Shown piece after piece: positions 17,001 through 22,673 of a DNA stretch of 22,673 nt. The translations under genes were made by a program, and so were the position numbers. This DNA is from Opitutales bacterium. Lineage in GTDB: Bacteria > Verrucomicrobiota > Verrucomicrobiia > Opitutales > Opitutaceae. The notes beneath the pieces are model-generated. The model saw nothing but the letters and a program-made list of their open reading frames with translations. It was not told the origin of the DNA and made no database searches. Positions within the stretch are counted from its first letter, which is position 1, and each line of letters opens with the position of its first letter. The stretch lies in contig JAJFLS010000143.1 of assembly GCA_021772595.1 (NCBI GenBank), positions 1-22,673 on the forward strand, in the 5' to 3' direction.

Positions 17001-17546
17001 TTCTGGTCTGCAAACGATCCAGACGATCCGGATCATGGAAATGGTTCTCCAGGCCGGAGTCAGGAAGTTGCGAACCTTCAATGGGCTCGCGGTTGGTATA
17101 ACCAAATGCGACAAGGCATCGACTTTTATAAAGCTCTAGAGGAATCCGATGTTCCGGAATTGCGTCCTTGGTCGGTGAATACGGTGGTTAGCTATCAATT
17201 CCAAGACGGGAAGTATCAGGGCTTGCGCCTTGGAGGCTCTGCTCGTTACCAGGATGCGAGAACGCTCGGCTTCCCAGTCATCCCGCGTCCGAATGCAGCT
17301 GCGGGACTTTGGACCTACGATGTGTCGAAGCCCCATAAGGGAGATTCGCTGACCAATTACGATCTGTTTGCTTCCTACAGATGGAAGGTAGGACAGAACA
17401 AGAACCTCACCACGCGCTTGAATGTTCGTAACGTATTTGCGAGTGACGAGCTGATACCGGTCACTGTGCAGCCGGACGGCACGCCCGCGTCCTATCGTAT
17501 CGCTCCGCCGAGGACCATCACTCTGACGAATACCTTTAGCTTCTAA
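14028..17546 (+). CDS. TonB-dependent outer-membrane receptor
   Basis: About 1172 residues. The signal peptide from this ATG is KENQKKLGRLFKGLLALAVA up to AVSAQ; the mature N-terminus DDEKNIFELSPFEVSGG is the TonB-box-like region of Opitutales receptors. The plug domain follows (residues about 50-190: APTKDIAAAITVLSKDFL, TRVRGLDQADNTRGYFG, VSRVDLQRGPNSILFGLGSP, GGIVNATL). A very long 22-strand-type barrel ends in TITLTNTFSF with the terminal phenylalanine needed for barrel assembly. It imports large oligosaccharides with TonB-ExbBD energy; no SusD-like partner is present. Start choice: ATG 14028 has no Shine-Dalgarno sequence, whereas TTG at 13932 has AGGGG four bases upstream and would add 32 residues before the signal peptide. 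Preceded by operator C, followed by a strong terminator at 17581. Confidence 0.93.
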   Translation: MKENQKKLGRLFKGLLALAVANAPAVSAQDDEKNIFELSPFEVSGGDENNPYMLKDSLGGTRLRAPTKDIAAAITVLSKDFLLDTGSTDNDSLLVYVPSTEVSGPSGSFLGNGDGANVNGNASISNSTRVRGLDQADNTRGYFGTEIPWDSYNVSRVDLQRGPNSILFGLGSPGGIVNATLEGAAFANSNEIGNRLDEHGSVRWTATFNRELIEDELAIRISALEDQTKYKQDPAYKDDSRIYGAIRWEPSFLNGNDGVRSTLKANFETGEINATLSNLTPPLDYVSPYFNEPSFRDDAGNLITINPLVGIPQDAGSAADFPYYGPYHVGSSNGVNTAFTGAGVQGDTHMKRVYGHLLSYPPETELVNPPGAISASPQLRGIQGYGAYLNDNGEFRSLGPYKEFSMTNPSWFDFYNNTIDGPNNWTNREFDSYNVAWEQTFMDNTLGFELVYDSQEVMNDNVRSSNPGRQGLHIDIMENFIDGTANPNLGRLFYATNAAGSGIDYRASKTDTARATAFYTLDFAKITQSDGWLSKLFGKNTFTALYEERTEFSDIRNHGLQTQTITQPQQALTVTDSFRPYSDVRSHASLYYFGPSFSGSASSPDGAGGVGIKDRLIIRDSTINVWDPVAGGQGIYNAPIRTINQGLVSSPLARDYNIARLGESDIKSTAFVWQGSWLGDTVLPLVGLRRDEVENRNFQAGTDADGFADTTFGSYLLPDELDSAVLGDTETYGLVVKAPGFIKDNIGGMDVRFFWGKAENFKPEAGRTDYFGESIQNPSGVTDEYGVYLESADGKYSFRATKYKTDGENVTLPGGVSAQSFGNYINWVSHHAHRTATGGNGPRFGFASDGRPVQMRPAGLGSVIDPETGAQSYSQAEKDARVAETDEYLADYFSKPVDPRVLDAMNIENYFTQVPPYGAPLGAPKWSGIATTGGTFSEGYEFEFSASPIKGLNIMVNASKTSARRAGLAGSFDNVIAEFDRLTSGPAGKLRFWSANDPDDPDHGNGSPGRSQEVANLQWARGWYNQMRQGIDFYKALEESDVPELRPWSVNTVVSYQFQDGKYQGLRLGGSARYQDARTLGFPVIPRPNAAAGLWTYDVSKPHKGDSLTNYDLFASYRWKVGQNKNLTTRLNVRNVFASDELIPVTVQPDGTPASYRIAPPRTITLTNTFSF

Positions 17547-17580
17547 GAACTGTTTTCAAGTAGGTTAGTTTGGGTTAGAA

Positions 17581-17620
17581 GGGCGCGCTGCCAATTTGGT
17601 TGCGTGCCCTTTTTGTTTTT
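17581..17620 (+). terminator. Rho-independent terminator of the TonB receptor gene
   Basis: GGGCGCGC (17581-17588) pairs with GCGTGCCC (17602-17609), 8 bp with one G-U pair and a 13-nt loop, followed by TTTTTTGTTTTT. It lies 34 bp after the receptor stop codon. Confidence 0.85.
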
Positions 17621-17699
17621 CGGAGTGGATGGGATTGGATGTTGAAATTCAATTGTTCCGATTTGGTTCGCGGGGCAGTTGATGGATTCATTGTCGTGA

Positions 17700-17718
17700 A
17701 CCGCGGGCAATTCGCGGT
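17700..17718. other. Small inverted repeat in the receptor-ATPase spacer
   Basis: ACCGCG (17700-17705) pairs with CGCGGT (17713-17718) around a 7-nt loop. The spacer also ends in ATCGGGGACAGCC (from 17743), which recalls the GGGGACAG sequences found beside IS200-like/REP-associated elements. No transposase frame accompanies it; this may be the scar at one edge of the ATPase insertion. Confidence 0.3.
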
Positions 17719-17757
17719 CGGTAACTGCGGCGAGCTCTGACGAATCGGGGACAGCCT

Positions 17758-18957
17758 CTAGATTAATTCTGATAAAAATGTCTTTGCCGGAACAATTACT
17801 GGTCTGCCAATATCAAAGCAGCTTTTCCCAATATAATCTTCTGTTATAATCACTTGAAATGCATGCTCTGCATGAGTCTGTTTTTGAAAATACTCTAAGG
17901 CGGGACTCATTGCTGAATCCGCATACTTCACTTCAACAAGAAACCAGGGCTGATTGTCTTTAATGACAATAAAGTCCACCTCTCGTTTCTGCTTATCCCT
18001 CAAATAACATAAGTCAAATTGACCCAATCCTAAGTCTGTCCATAGGTTGACCGCCTTCAATAAATGGCAAGCAGTAAAAGTCTCCGCCTTTTTCCCTGGA
18101 TCGTCAATACCGGCCCAATCGCGTAAATACCATTTAGGCTCTTTCCTTAAAGACTTTGTAATATTCTTATACCAAGGGCGGACGAGAAATCCATAATATG
18201 ATTCGGTCAATAGGCGCACCCAGCTTTTTATAGTATTCGATGAAACCTGTATATCTTTAGCTAAATTTGCATATACAAGCTGTTCTCCTGAACGATCAGC
18301 CAATAATCGCCCCAAAATCTCAAGCAAACCTAATTCCTGCACGCGTGTTAAATCTCGCAAATCCTCCTTGAATAACCTTTCAGACCGTAGCGCTTGCCAG
18401 CGTCGGCTATGTCGAGAGTTGGCTTTTAAAAAAGGTTCTGGATAACCACCATAAGTCCAGAGAGTATTCCATCGTTCTGAGCTAAGTTTCCGCGTGCGAT
18501 GAATACCTTCATGAACCTTTGTTCCCAATAATTCCGATACGGTCAATGGATGCATATGGTAAGGGAAATATCTCCCCATCAAGCTATCCCCTCCTCGTTT
18601 AAAAAGATCTAATCGCGAGGACCCTGTAACAATTATTCGACAATCATCGGCATAAACATCAAAGAAACCTTTTAGGAAATTCTTCCAGCGAGCATACTTG
18701 TGAATTTCATCAAATACGACAACTGGCAACTTTCCTTGCCTCAATTTATTCAACTGGCAAAATTCAGCAACAGCAGCTGGTCCTGATAGAATGATCCTCT
18801 GGTGATCCCAGTTATCCCAATCAAGATAATGATCTCCCAACGTTCGACAGGTAGTAGTCTTCCCCACTTGCCGAGCTCCACTGACAAAACACATTTGACG
18901 ATTATTCGACAAATGCTCACGAAAAACTCCTTCATAAAGGCGTTTCTGTAAATTCAT
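17758..18957 (-). CDS. AAA-family ATPase with DUF4143 domain
   Basis: 399 residues from ATG 18957; a TTG at 18999 would add 14 residues but lies inside a tandem repeat. The N-terminus is an AAA_14 P-loop domain: Walker A GARQVGKTT at 27-35, Walker B VVVFDEIHK with Asp83-Glu84, sensor-like IIVTGSSRLDL, then LMGRYFPYHMHPLTVSE. The C-terminus is DUF4143: WYLRDWAG, then REVDFIVIK and FLVEVKYAD, a PD-(D/E)XK-like D...EVK arrangement. Proteins of this kind are widespread, mobile and of uncertain function; nuclease activity or a toxin-antitoxin/defence role has been suggested for the fold but is not shown here. It is visibly richer in A and T than its neighbours and separates the TonB receptor from the GH106 gene, so it looks like an inserted cargo gene rather than part of the sugar pathway. 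Confidence 0.88.
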   Translation of the reverse strand: MNLQKRLYEGVFREHLSNNRQMCFVSGARQVGKTTTCRTLGDHYLDWDNWDHQRIILSGPAAVAEFCQLNKLRQGKLPVVVFDEIHKYARWKNFLKGFFDVYADDCRIIVTGSSRLDLFKRGGDSLMGRYFPYHMHPLTVSELLGTKVHEGIHRTRKLSSERWNTLWTYGGYPEPFLKANSRHSRRWQALRSERLFKEDLRDLTRVQELGLLEILGRLLADRSGEQLVYANLAKDIQVSSNTIKSWVRLLTESYYGFLVRPWYKNITKSLRKEPKWYLRDWAGIDDPGKKAETFTACHLLKAVNLWTDLGLGQFDLCYLRDKQKREVDFIVIKDNQPWFLVEVKYADSAMSPALEYFQKQTHAEHAFQVIITEDYIGKSCFDIGRPVIVPAKTFLSELI

Positions 18958-18960
18958 GCT

Positions 18961-19024
18961 AGACCAAAATGAAGAGTTGTGAGTTTTGGTCAAGACCAAA
19001 ACGCAGAGTTATTAGTTTTGGACT
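18961..19024. repeat. 2 x 32-bp tandem repeat abutting the ATPase start
   Basis: Two adjacent 32-bp units start at 18961 and 18993. Each begins AGACCAAAA, has AGAGTT in the middle and ends with TTAGTTTTGG or TGAGTTTTGG. In unit 1 GACCAAAA and TTTTGGTC form an 8-bp inverted repeat; unit 2 keeps most of it. The array ends three bases before the ATPase ATG, which therefore has no room for a Shine-Dalgarno sequence. The position is right for an autoregulatory operator of the ATPase gene. Confidence 0.75.
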
Positions 19025-19075
19025 AATAAATTTGGCCTACGGGAATAACCATTCATTCGCAATCTCTCTGGCAGT

Positions 19076-19103
19076 TTGGCACCGGTATGCTAGTTTTTGG
19101 TAC
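19076..19103 (+). promoter_or_regulatory. Direct-repeat operator D (GH106-like gene)
   Basis: TTGGCAC at 19076 and TTGGTAC at 19097 are 21 bp apart, with ATGC at positions 12-15 of the first half-site and a T run before the second. AAGGC follows at 19111, the same offset as in sites B and C, then AATTTTC. It sits about 220 bp upstream of the coding start, farther than the other copies. Confidence 0.7.
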
Positions 19104-19189
19104 TCTAAGAAAGGCAATTTTCTTTATGAAATTGTTAGAATGTACGTCGGGTTTTAACTCTAATTAGTTAAATGAGCGATTTGTTTAAA

Positions 19190-19211
19190 GTAGGACAGGC
19201 TTCTAGCCTGT
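19190..19211. repeat. REP-like hairpin, copy 2
   Basis: GTAGG, ACAGGCT, TCT loop, AGCCTGT: a perfect 7-bp stem of the same design as 13697-13719, with three base pairs replaced by different base pairs. It lies in the leader of the GH106-like gene and is followed by TTCTTTA, so it might also attenuate transcription. Confidence 0.6.
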
Positions 19212-19324
19212 TTCTTTATAGGCATGATGGCTGAGCTACAGTTGATTTCGAAGAGTTAATGCGCATTAGGCTAAGTAGATTGAATCGCCGTTCTCAAGTT
19301 TTGTCCTAGTCTGTCAGTCCAATC

Positions 19325-21598
19325 ATGAACTTCAAATATCGTTATTCGGCTCTCTCGAAGGGCATGTTCGATCTGTGCGCATGTTTCGCTCTCATGAATT
19401 CGCACATGGCCACTGCCGGTGACTTTTCTTCGGATCTCTCCGCGGAAGCCTTTGAAAATCCGCCTAATGAATATCGAATCACGCAATACCAACTGACGCC
19501 GAACACTCTAAAAAAGTATCCGGAGTATGGTATCGGTAGCACGATGGCCTTTTTCTACAGCGTGCTGTACCCCGAATCGGGTACCGAAAATTACAAGCTG
19601 GGCGAAAATGGGCCAGGCATCATCGGGAAATTGGTGGATGCCGGTCGGGAGATCGATTACAAGGTATGGTTGGCTGATGACTGGGGGTATCCCAGCGGCA
19701 TGGCAGGCGGACGCGTGGTCGCCGAGATTCCAGATTTTGAAGTGAAAAGTCTGACGATGCTGACGCTCTCCGGCAAGGATCGTTCACGTATCGATTATAC
19801 GCTGCCTGAAGATCTGCATGACATCGTTTATGCCGCGCTTTATCCGGTGAAGAGGGGAGGGGTCGATCTGAGCGTGTCGACTCGTATAGATGCGACTCAG
19901 AGGAAAATCTCCGTGCGCGGATTGAAGGGACCTTGGCAGTTGAGAGTCTTCGCTCGCTATATCCGCGATAAGAATACGCAAGGTCAGTCGACCATGAAGC
20001 AGTTTGGGCATACCGGGCGTTTCCCCGATCTGATGAACCGTGAGGCGATGTCTCGTTTTATCGCCAATATGCACGAGCCGATTTTGGCGCAGATCGATGA
20101 TCCCGCGAAGAAAGTGGAGGGGTTTTACACGAACGAACCTAATCTAATGCAGACGCATTGGCAAATTCCCACCCCAAAGAATGAAGAGGCTCCCTATGCC
20201 TGCGTGCCTTGGAGCTATGGGCTCGCTGCACAGTTTAAAGAGATGCATGGCTACGAACTTTTTACTGTTTTGTCGGCTCTCTTCGAAGGCGAAGACGACG
20301 CAGCTAGACGGGCCCGTATTCACTATCGTCAAGCCGTCGCAGCCCTGTTCACAGACAGCTTCGCTACCCAGATTCGCGAGTGGTGCAATGCGCGGGGGAT
20401 TAAATCGAGCGGGCATTTTCTATTGAACGACTATCTCTCCATGCACGTTCAAGGTTATGGAGATATGATGAAATTCGTTTCGGAGTTCGATGTACCGGCT
20501 TTGGATATTCCGATTCCCAATCCCGAGGAGTTTTATGACTTCGCCTATCAGCAGACGCGTTTTTTCAGTTCGGTGGCGTCATGGAAAAAGAAGGACACTA
20601 CCATTATGCTGCTGGACCCGGTTATCGGCGGTTATGGCCTGAGTCGACTTTCGCCTGCTCTGCCCTTGTTGATCAACTCCGTGAACATGGCCTCTTTTCA
20701 TGGCGCCAATCATTTTACTTCTTATCTGCCGCTTGACCGCAGGGACGAGCATGCCGTCGCAGGGGGAGGTGGAGTCGCTGCCGGTTACACCAAGGAGGAG
20801 TTTCGCTTTTTCAATGAGTACACGGGTCGCCTCACCCAAGTGCTGCGCGGGGCGCGGCGCGAAGCGGGGGTCGGGCTTTATTATCCCATCGCCATGTTTC
20901 AGGCGGACTTGCTGGCATCGAAGCAGTTCTGGCCGAATATCCTCAAATTGCACGAGGAGCGGCAAGAGGAGTGGGATAAAACGGAAAAGGCTCTGATAGC
21001 CGAAGATGTTGAATACAATATCGTTCATCCCGAAGCCGTGGCGGAAGCCGAGATCGTAGATGGATATATGAATATTGGATACGGCTCCTATCACACCCTG
21101 GTTTTGCCGCAACTCGACTTCATTCCCTTGGCGGTTCTGGAGCAGCTGGAGCGTTTCGAGAAATCGGGCGGAAAAGTCATTTGGGTCGATCAGGTGCCTT
21201 GTGGCGCCGAATACGCGAAGAATGACCCTGCGGTAAAAGACGCTTTGCAAAACGCGCGGGCGATTCGCATGGATGAAATCGCCGATGCGATCAGACATTC
21301 GTATTCGCCGGAATTTGATCTCACGTTCACGCCGGGCGCCGATACCTTGACCGTTGGGCGTTTCCATAAGGGCTGTGAGCAGGTCTACCTATTGGTCAAT
21401 CGGTCGCAGGAACCAATCTCGGTGGGCGTGCAAGGAAATCGCCGGAAAGGGAATTCCGACTCCGTCAAACTGCTGGATCCGTCCACTGGCAAGATCAGCA
21501 AGGTGTCGCTTCCGGCCATCCTTCCGCTGGAAACGACCCGAGCTCTGATGCTGATGCCCGATCAGGAGTACCTCGGACAGGTCCTTATGAAAAACTAA
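19325..21598 (+). CDS. GH106-like glycosyl hydrolase (alpha-L-rhamnosidase-type)
   Basis: A 757-residue enzyme. Near the N-terminus it reads YGIGSTMAFFYSVLYPESG and VWLADDWGYPSGMAGGRV, the pattern of GH106/PF17132 glycosyl hydrolases. A catalytic-barrel region follows with FYTNEPNL (about residue 268), VPWSYGL, GHFLLNDYLSMHVQGYGDMM and a metal/acid-rich DVPALDIPIPNP. The C-terminal third resembles the glutamine-amidotransferase-like and beta-sandwich end of such proteins (NIGYGSYHTLVLPQLDFIP, FEKSGGKVIWVDQVP). Known GH106 enzymes release alpha-L-rhamnose and are often longer (850-1100), so this may be a divergent relative with another substrate. The first 33 residues (MNFKYRYSALSKGMFDLCACFALMNSHMA split before TAGD) could be a poor signal peptide. 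Operator D lies upstream; the AraC-type gene is convergent 75 bp downstream. Confidence 0.75.
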   Translation: MNFKYRYSALSKGMFDLCACFALMNSHMATAGDFSSDLSAEAFENPPNEYRITQYQLTPNTLKKYPEYGIGSTMAFFYSVLYPESGTENYKLGENGPGIIGKLVDAGREIDYKVWLADDWGYPSGMAGGRVVAEIPDFEVKSLTMLTLSGKDRSRIDYTLPEDLHDIVYAALYPVKRGGVDLSVSTRIDATQRKISVRGLKGPWQLRVFARYIRDKNTQGQSTMKQFGHTGRFPDLMNREAMSRFIANMHEPILAQIDDPAKKVEGFYTNEPNLMQTHWQIPTPKNEEAPYACVPWSYGLAAQFKEMHGYELFTVLSALFEGEDDAARRARIHYRQAVAALFTDSFATQIREWCNARGIKSSGHFLLNDYLSMHVQGYGDMMKFVSEFDVPALDIPIPNPEEFYDFAYQQTRFFSSVASWKKKDTTIMLLDPVIGGYGLSRLSPALPLLINSVNMASFHGANHFTSYLPLDRRDEHAVAGGGGVAAGYTKEEFRFFNEYTGRLTQVLRGARREAGVGLYYPIAMFQADLLASKQFWPNILKLHEERQEEWDKTEKALIAEDVEYNIVHPEAVAEAEIVDGYMNIGYGSYHTLVLPQLDFIPLAVLEQLERFEKSGGKVIWVDQVPCGAEYAKNDPAVKDALQNARAIRMDEIADAIRHSYSPEFDLTFTPGADTLTVGRFHKGCEQVYLLVNRSQEPISVGVQGNRRKGNSDSVKLLDPSTGKISKVSLPAILPLETTRALMLMPDQEYLGQVLMKN

Positions 21599-21604
21599 AA
21601 GATT

Positions 21605-21654
21605 TGTCGCCTCAACCACCGACTTATCGGGGTATTTGACGAGACGACCTACAG
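21605..21654 (+). repeat. 50-bp intergenic repeat, copy 2
   Basis: Matches 13642-13691 at 46 of 50 positions. It fills most of the 75-bp gap between the convergent GH106-like and AraC-type genes, so its stems (CCGA/TCGG and CCTAC/GTAGG) could act as a bidirectional terminator. It lacks the 30-nt hairpin module present in copy 1. Confidence 0.75.
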
Positions 21655-21673
21655 GTAGGCTTCTGCGCGCCGC

Positions 21674-22552
21674 TTACCGAGTTCGATAGTATTTTTTTTG
21701 AAACTCGCTGGGAGTCGTTCCCATGATTTTCTTGAATTGTCGTGAAAAATAGTTGCTGTCCTGAAAGCCGCAATCGAAGGCGGTTTCGGTAATATTCCTA
21801 TCGGTCATTTCGAGCATTTCGACTGCCTTTTTCACGCGCAAATGGAGCAAGTAGGCCTGGGGCGTCTTTCCGGTCACTTCAGGGAATGCTCGGAAAAAGG
21901 AGCGGCGCGACATGCCGGAGTATTTAAGGAGCCCATCAATATCCACTTCCTCCATGAAGTGCTCTTCCAGGTGGCTGAGGACCTTGCCCAGTTGTAGCGA
22001 TTTGCGAGCATTGGGCGTCTCGGCTGTCGAGAAAAAGCGCGAAAGCAAGGAAACGAGAATCATGAAATGCCCCATTGCCGTAAGTCGGTACCCCGGTTCC
22101 TTCTGGAGCAGTTCTTTCTCCATCGTATCGGTCTGAGCTTTCACCTGGATGAGCTGATCTAGGCTCAATGTCAGGTGGCGTTTGTAGGGTTCCTTGTCCT
22201 TTAGAGCGGGTGCGACGACAAAGAGCGCTTGGTAGCCTGGATGCAGGCCCGGATCGAATCGGTTGAGCTCGATCGTCTTCGGGTCGTACAAGACGTTCGT
22301 CATGGTCAGATGCTCCGTATCAAAATAGGCATTGGAACGGTTGCCGTGCATGACGAATACGTCGCCCGTGCGAAAGGGGATCAATTGGCCATCTACATCC
22401 GCAGTTCCAGAGCCGTGGGTAACGATCGCGACTTTGGAGAAATCGTGCACATGACGAGGGTAATCACCGTGCTCAGTCCAAGTCGCAACATCCAAAGGGA
22501 AATCCTTTTCCTTGAAATAGTTTTCCTGACTCAATCGGATGAGGTCGTCCAT
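21674..22552 (-). CDS. AraC-family regulator with N-terminal cupin sensor
   Basis: 292 residues. The N-terminal half is the AraC-binding cupin: DYPRHVHDFSKVAIVTHGSG, GQLIPFRTGDVFVMHGN, HLTMTNVLYDP, the layout of RhaS/RhaR-type sugar sensors. The C-terminal 100 residues carry both AraC helix-turn-helices: VDIDGLLKYSGMSRRSFFRA followed by FPEVTGKTPQAYLLHLRVKKA, then NITETAFDCGFQDSNYFSRQ and FKKIMGTTPSEFQKK. Such proteins bind direct repeats as dimers and activate catabolic genes when the sugar is bound. It is the only sugar-type regulator in the window and lies next to the GH106-like gene, so it is the natural candidate for the four TTGGCA direct repeats at 21-bp spacing. Its own promoter region shows no such site. 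No Shine-Dalgarno sequence is evident before ATG 22552. Confidence 0.93.
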   Translation of the reverse strand: MDDLIRLSQENYFKEKDFPLDVATWTEHGDYPRHVHDFSKVAIVTHGSGTADVDGQLIPFRTGDVFVMHGNRSNAYFDTEHLTMTNVLYDPKTIELNRFDPGLHPGYQALFVVAPALKDKEPYKRHLTLSLDQLIQVKAQTDTMEKELLQKEPGYRLTAMGHFMILVSLLSRFFSTAETPNARKSLQLGKVLSHLEEHFMEEVDIDGLLKYSGMSRRSFFRAFPEVTGKTPQAYLLHLRVKKAVEMLEMTDRNITETAFDCGFQDSNYFSRQFKKIMGTTPSEFQKKYYRTR

Positions 22553-22603
22553 GGGAATATTGGCTACTGCTAGCTTTTATTGAGAGCAAGGATAGATGTC
22601 GTT

Positions 22604-22673
22604 TATTGGTAGGAAATTGCTTTTTAAAGGGAGAAAATCAAGCCGAATGCAACCGGCGGGATGGATGGGGTCC
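22604..22673 (+). repeat. 70-bp dispersed repeat, copy 2 (runs off window)
   Basis: Matches 8971-9040 at 69 of 70 bases and continues beyond the window, so the repeat is longer than 70 bp. It lies 52 bp upstream of the AraC-type start codon, in the direction away from it, and may belong to the next plus-strand gene. Confidence 0.85.

Larger units (their letters stand above)
19025..19324 (+). promoter_or_regulatory. Upstream and leader region of the GH106-like gene
   Basis: Between the ATPase repeat array and the ATG at 19325 there is no gene. The region holds operator D (19076-19103) and, if transcription starts soon after it, a leader of about 200 nt. Within the leader lie CAATTT/AAATTG (19115-19134), a weak stem, and the REP-like hairpin at 19190-19211. 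No Shine-Dalgarno sequence precedes the ATG. Confidence 0.45.

Overview
The window looks like chromosomal DNA of a marine-type, polysaccharide-degrading Verrucomicrobiota (Opitutales/Puniceicoccales-like). The grounds are a PVC-type propeller plus cytochrome c protein, a very large TonB-dependent receptor whose mature N-terminus carries the ELSPFEVSG motif typical of that group, an S1 sulfatase with a CSATR active-site motif, and the absence of any SusD partner. The taxonomy is inferred from protein style only.

Layout. 1-2288 (minus): a truncated secreted EF-hand protein with a duplicated module, behind a TetR-type regulator. 2289-2620: a spacer holding the orphan C-terminal tail of an enolase-superfamily (mandelate racemase-like) enzyme. 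2621-8770 (plus): a secreted lamin-G-like protein, a secreted pectate-lyase-fold beta-helix protein and a secreted propeller/HEAT/cytochrome c protein. 8771-9336: a debris zone with a 70-bp sequence that recurs at the right edge of the window, and the fossil C-terminus of a sulfatase. 9340-11920 (minus): a two-gene operon of a GPH-type sugar symporter and a GH99-like (WbsX) glycosidase. 12159-17546 (plus): sulfatase, then TonB-dependent receptor. 17758-18957 (minus): an AT-richer AAA/DUF4143 ATPase that looks inserted. 19325-21598 (plus): a GH106-like glycosyl hydrolase. 21674-22552 (minus): a cupin/AraC-type regulator.

Main result. Four intergenic regions, upstream of the symporter/GH99 operon, the sulfatase, the TonB receptor and the GH106-like enzyme, each hold the same direct repeat TTGGCA...TTGGYA with half-sites starting exactly 21 bp apart, each oriented toward its gene. 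A 21-bp direct repeat is the classical geometry of AraC-family dimers (araI1-I2), and an AraC-type gene sits at the end of the cluster. I infer one self-contained regulon for a sulfated, probably deoxyhexose-containing glycan: import through the TonB receptor, desulfation, glycoside cleavage by the GH106-like and GH99-like enzymes, and uptake by the symporter. The 2.6-8.8 kb block lacks this site and is probably controlled separately.

The spacers carry several repeat families: a 50-bp post-gene repeat, small REP-like hairpins with compensatory base changes, a 2 x 32-bp tandem repeat abutting the ATPase start, and a 24-bp tandem repeat in the TonB receptor leader. Together with the gene fossils they point to a recombinogenic, recently assembled accessory region. 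No tRNA, rRNA, CRISPR array, integrase or intact transposase was seen.
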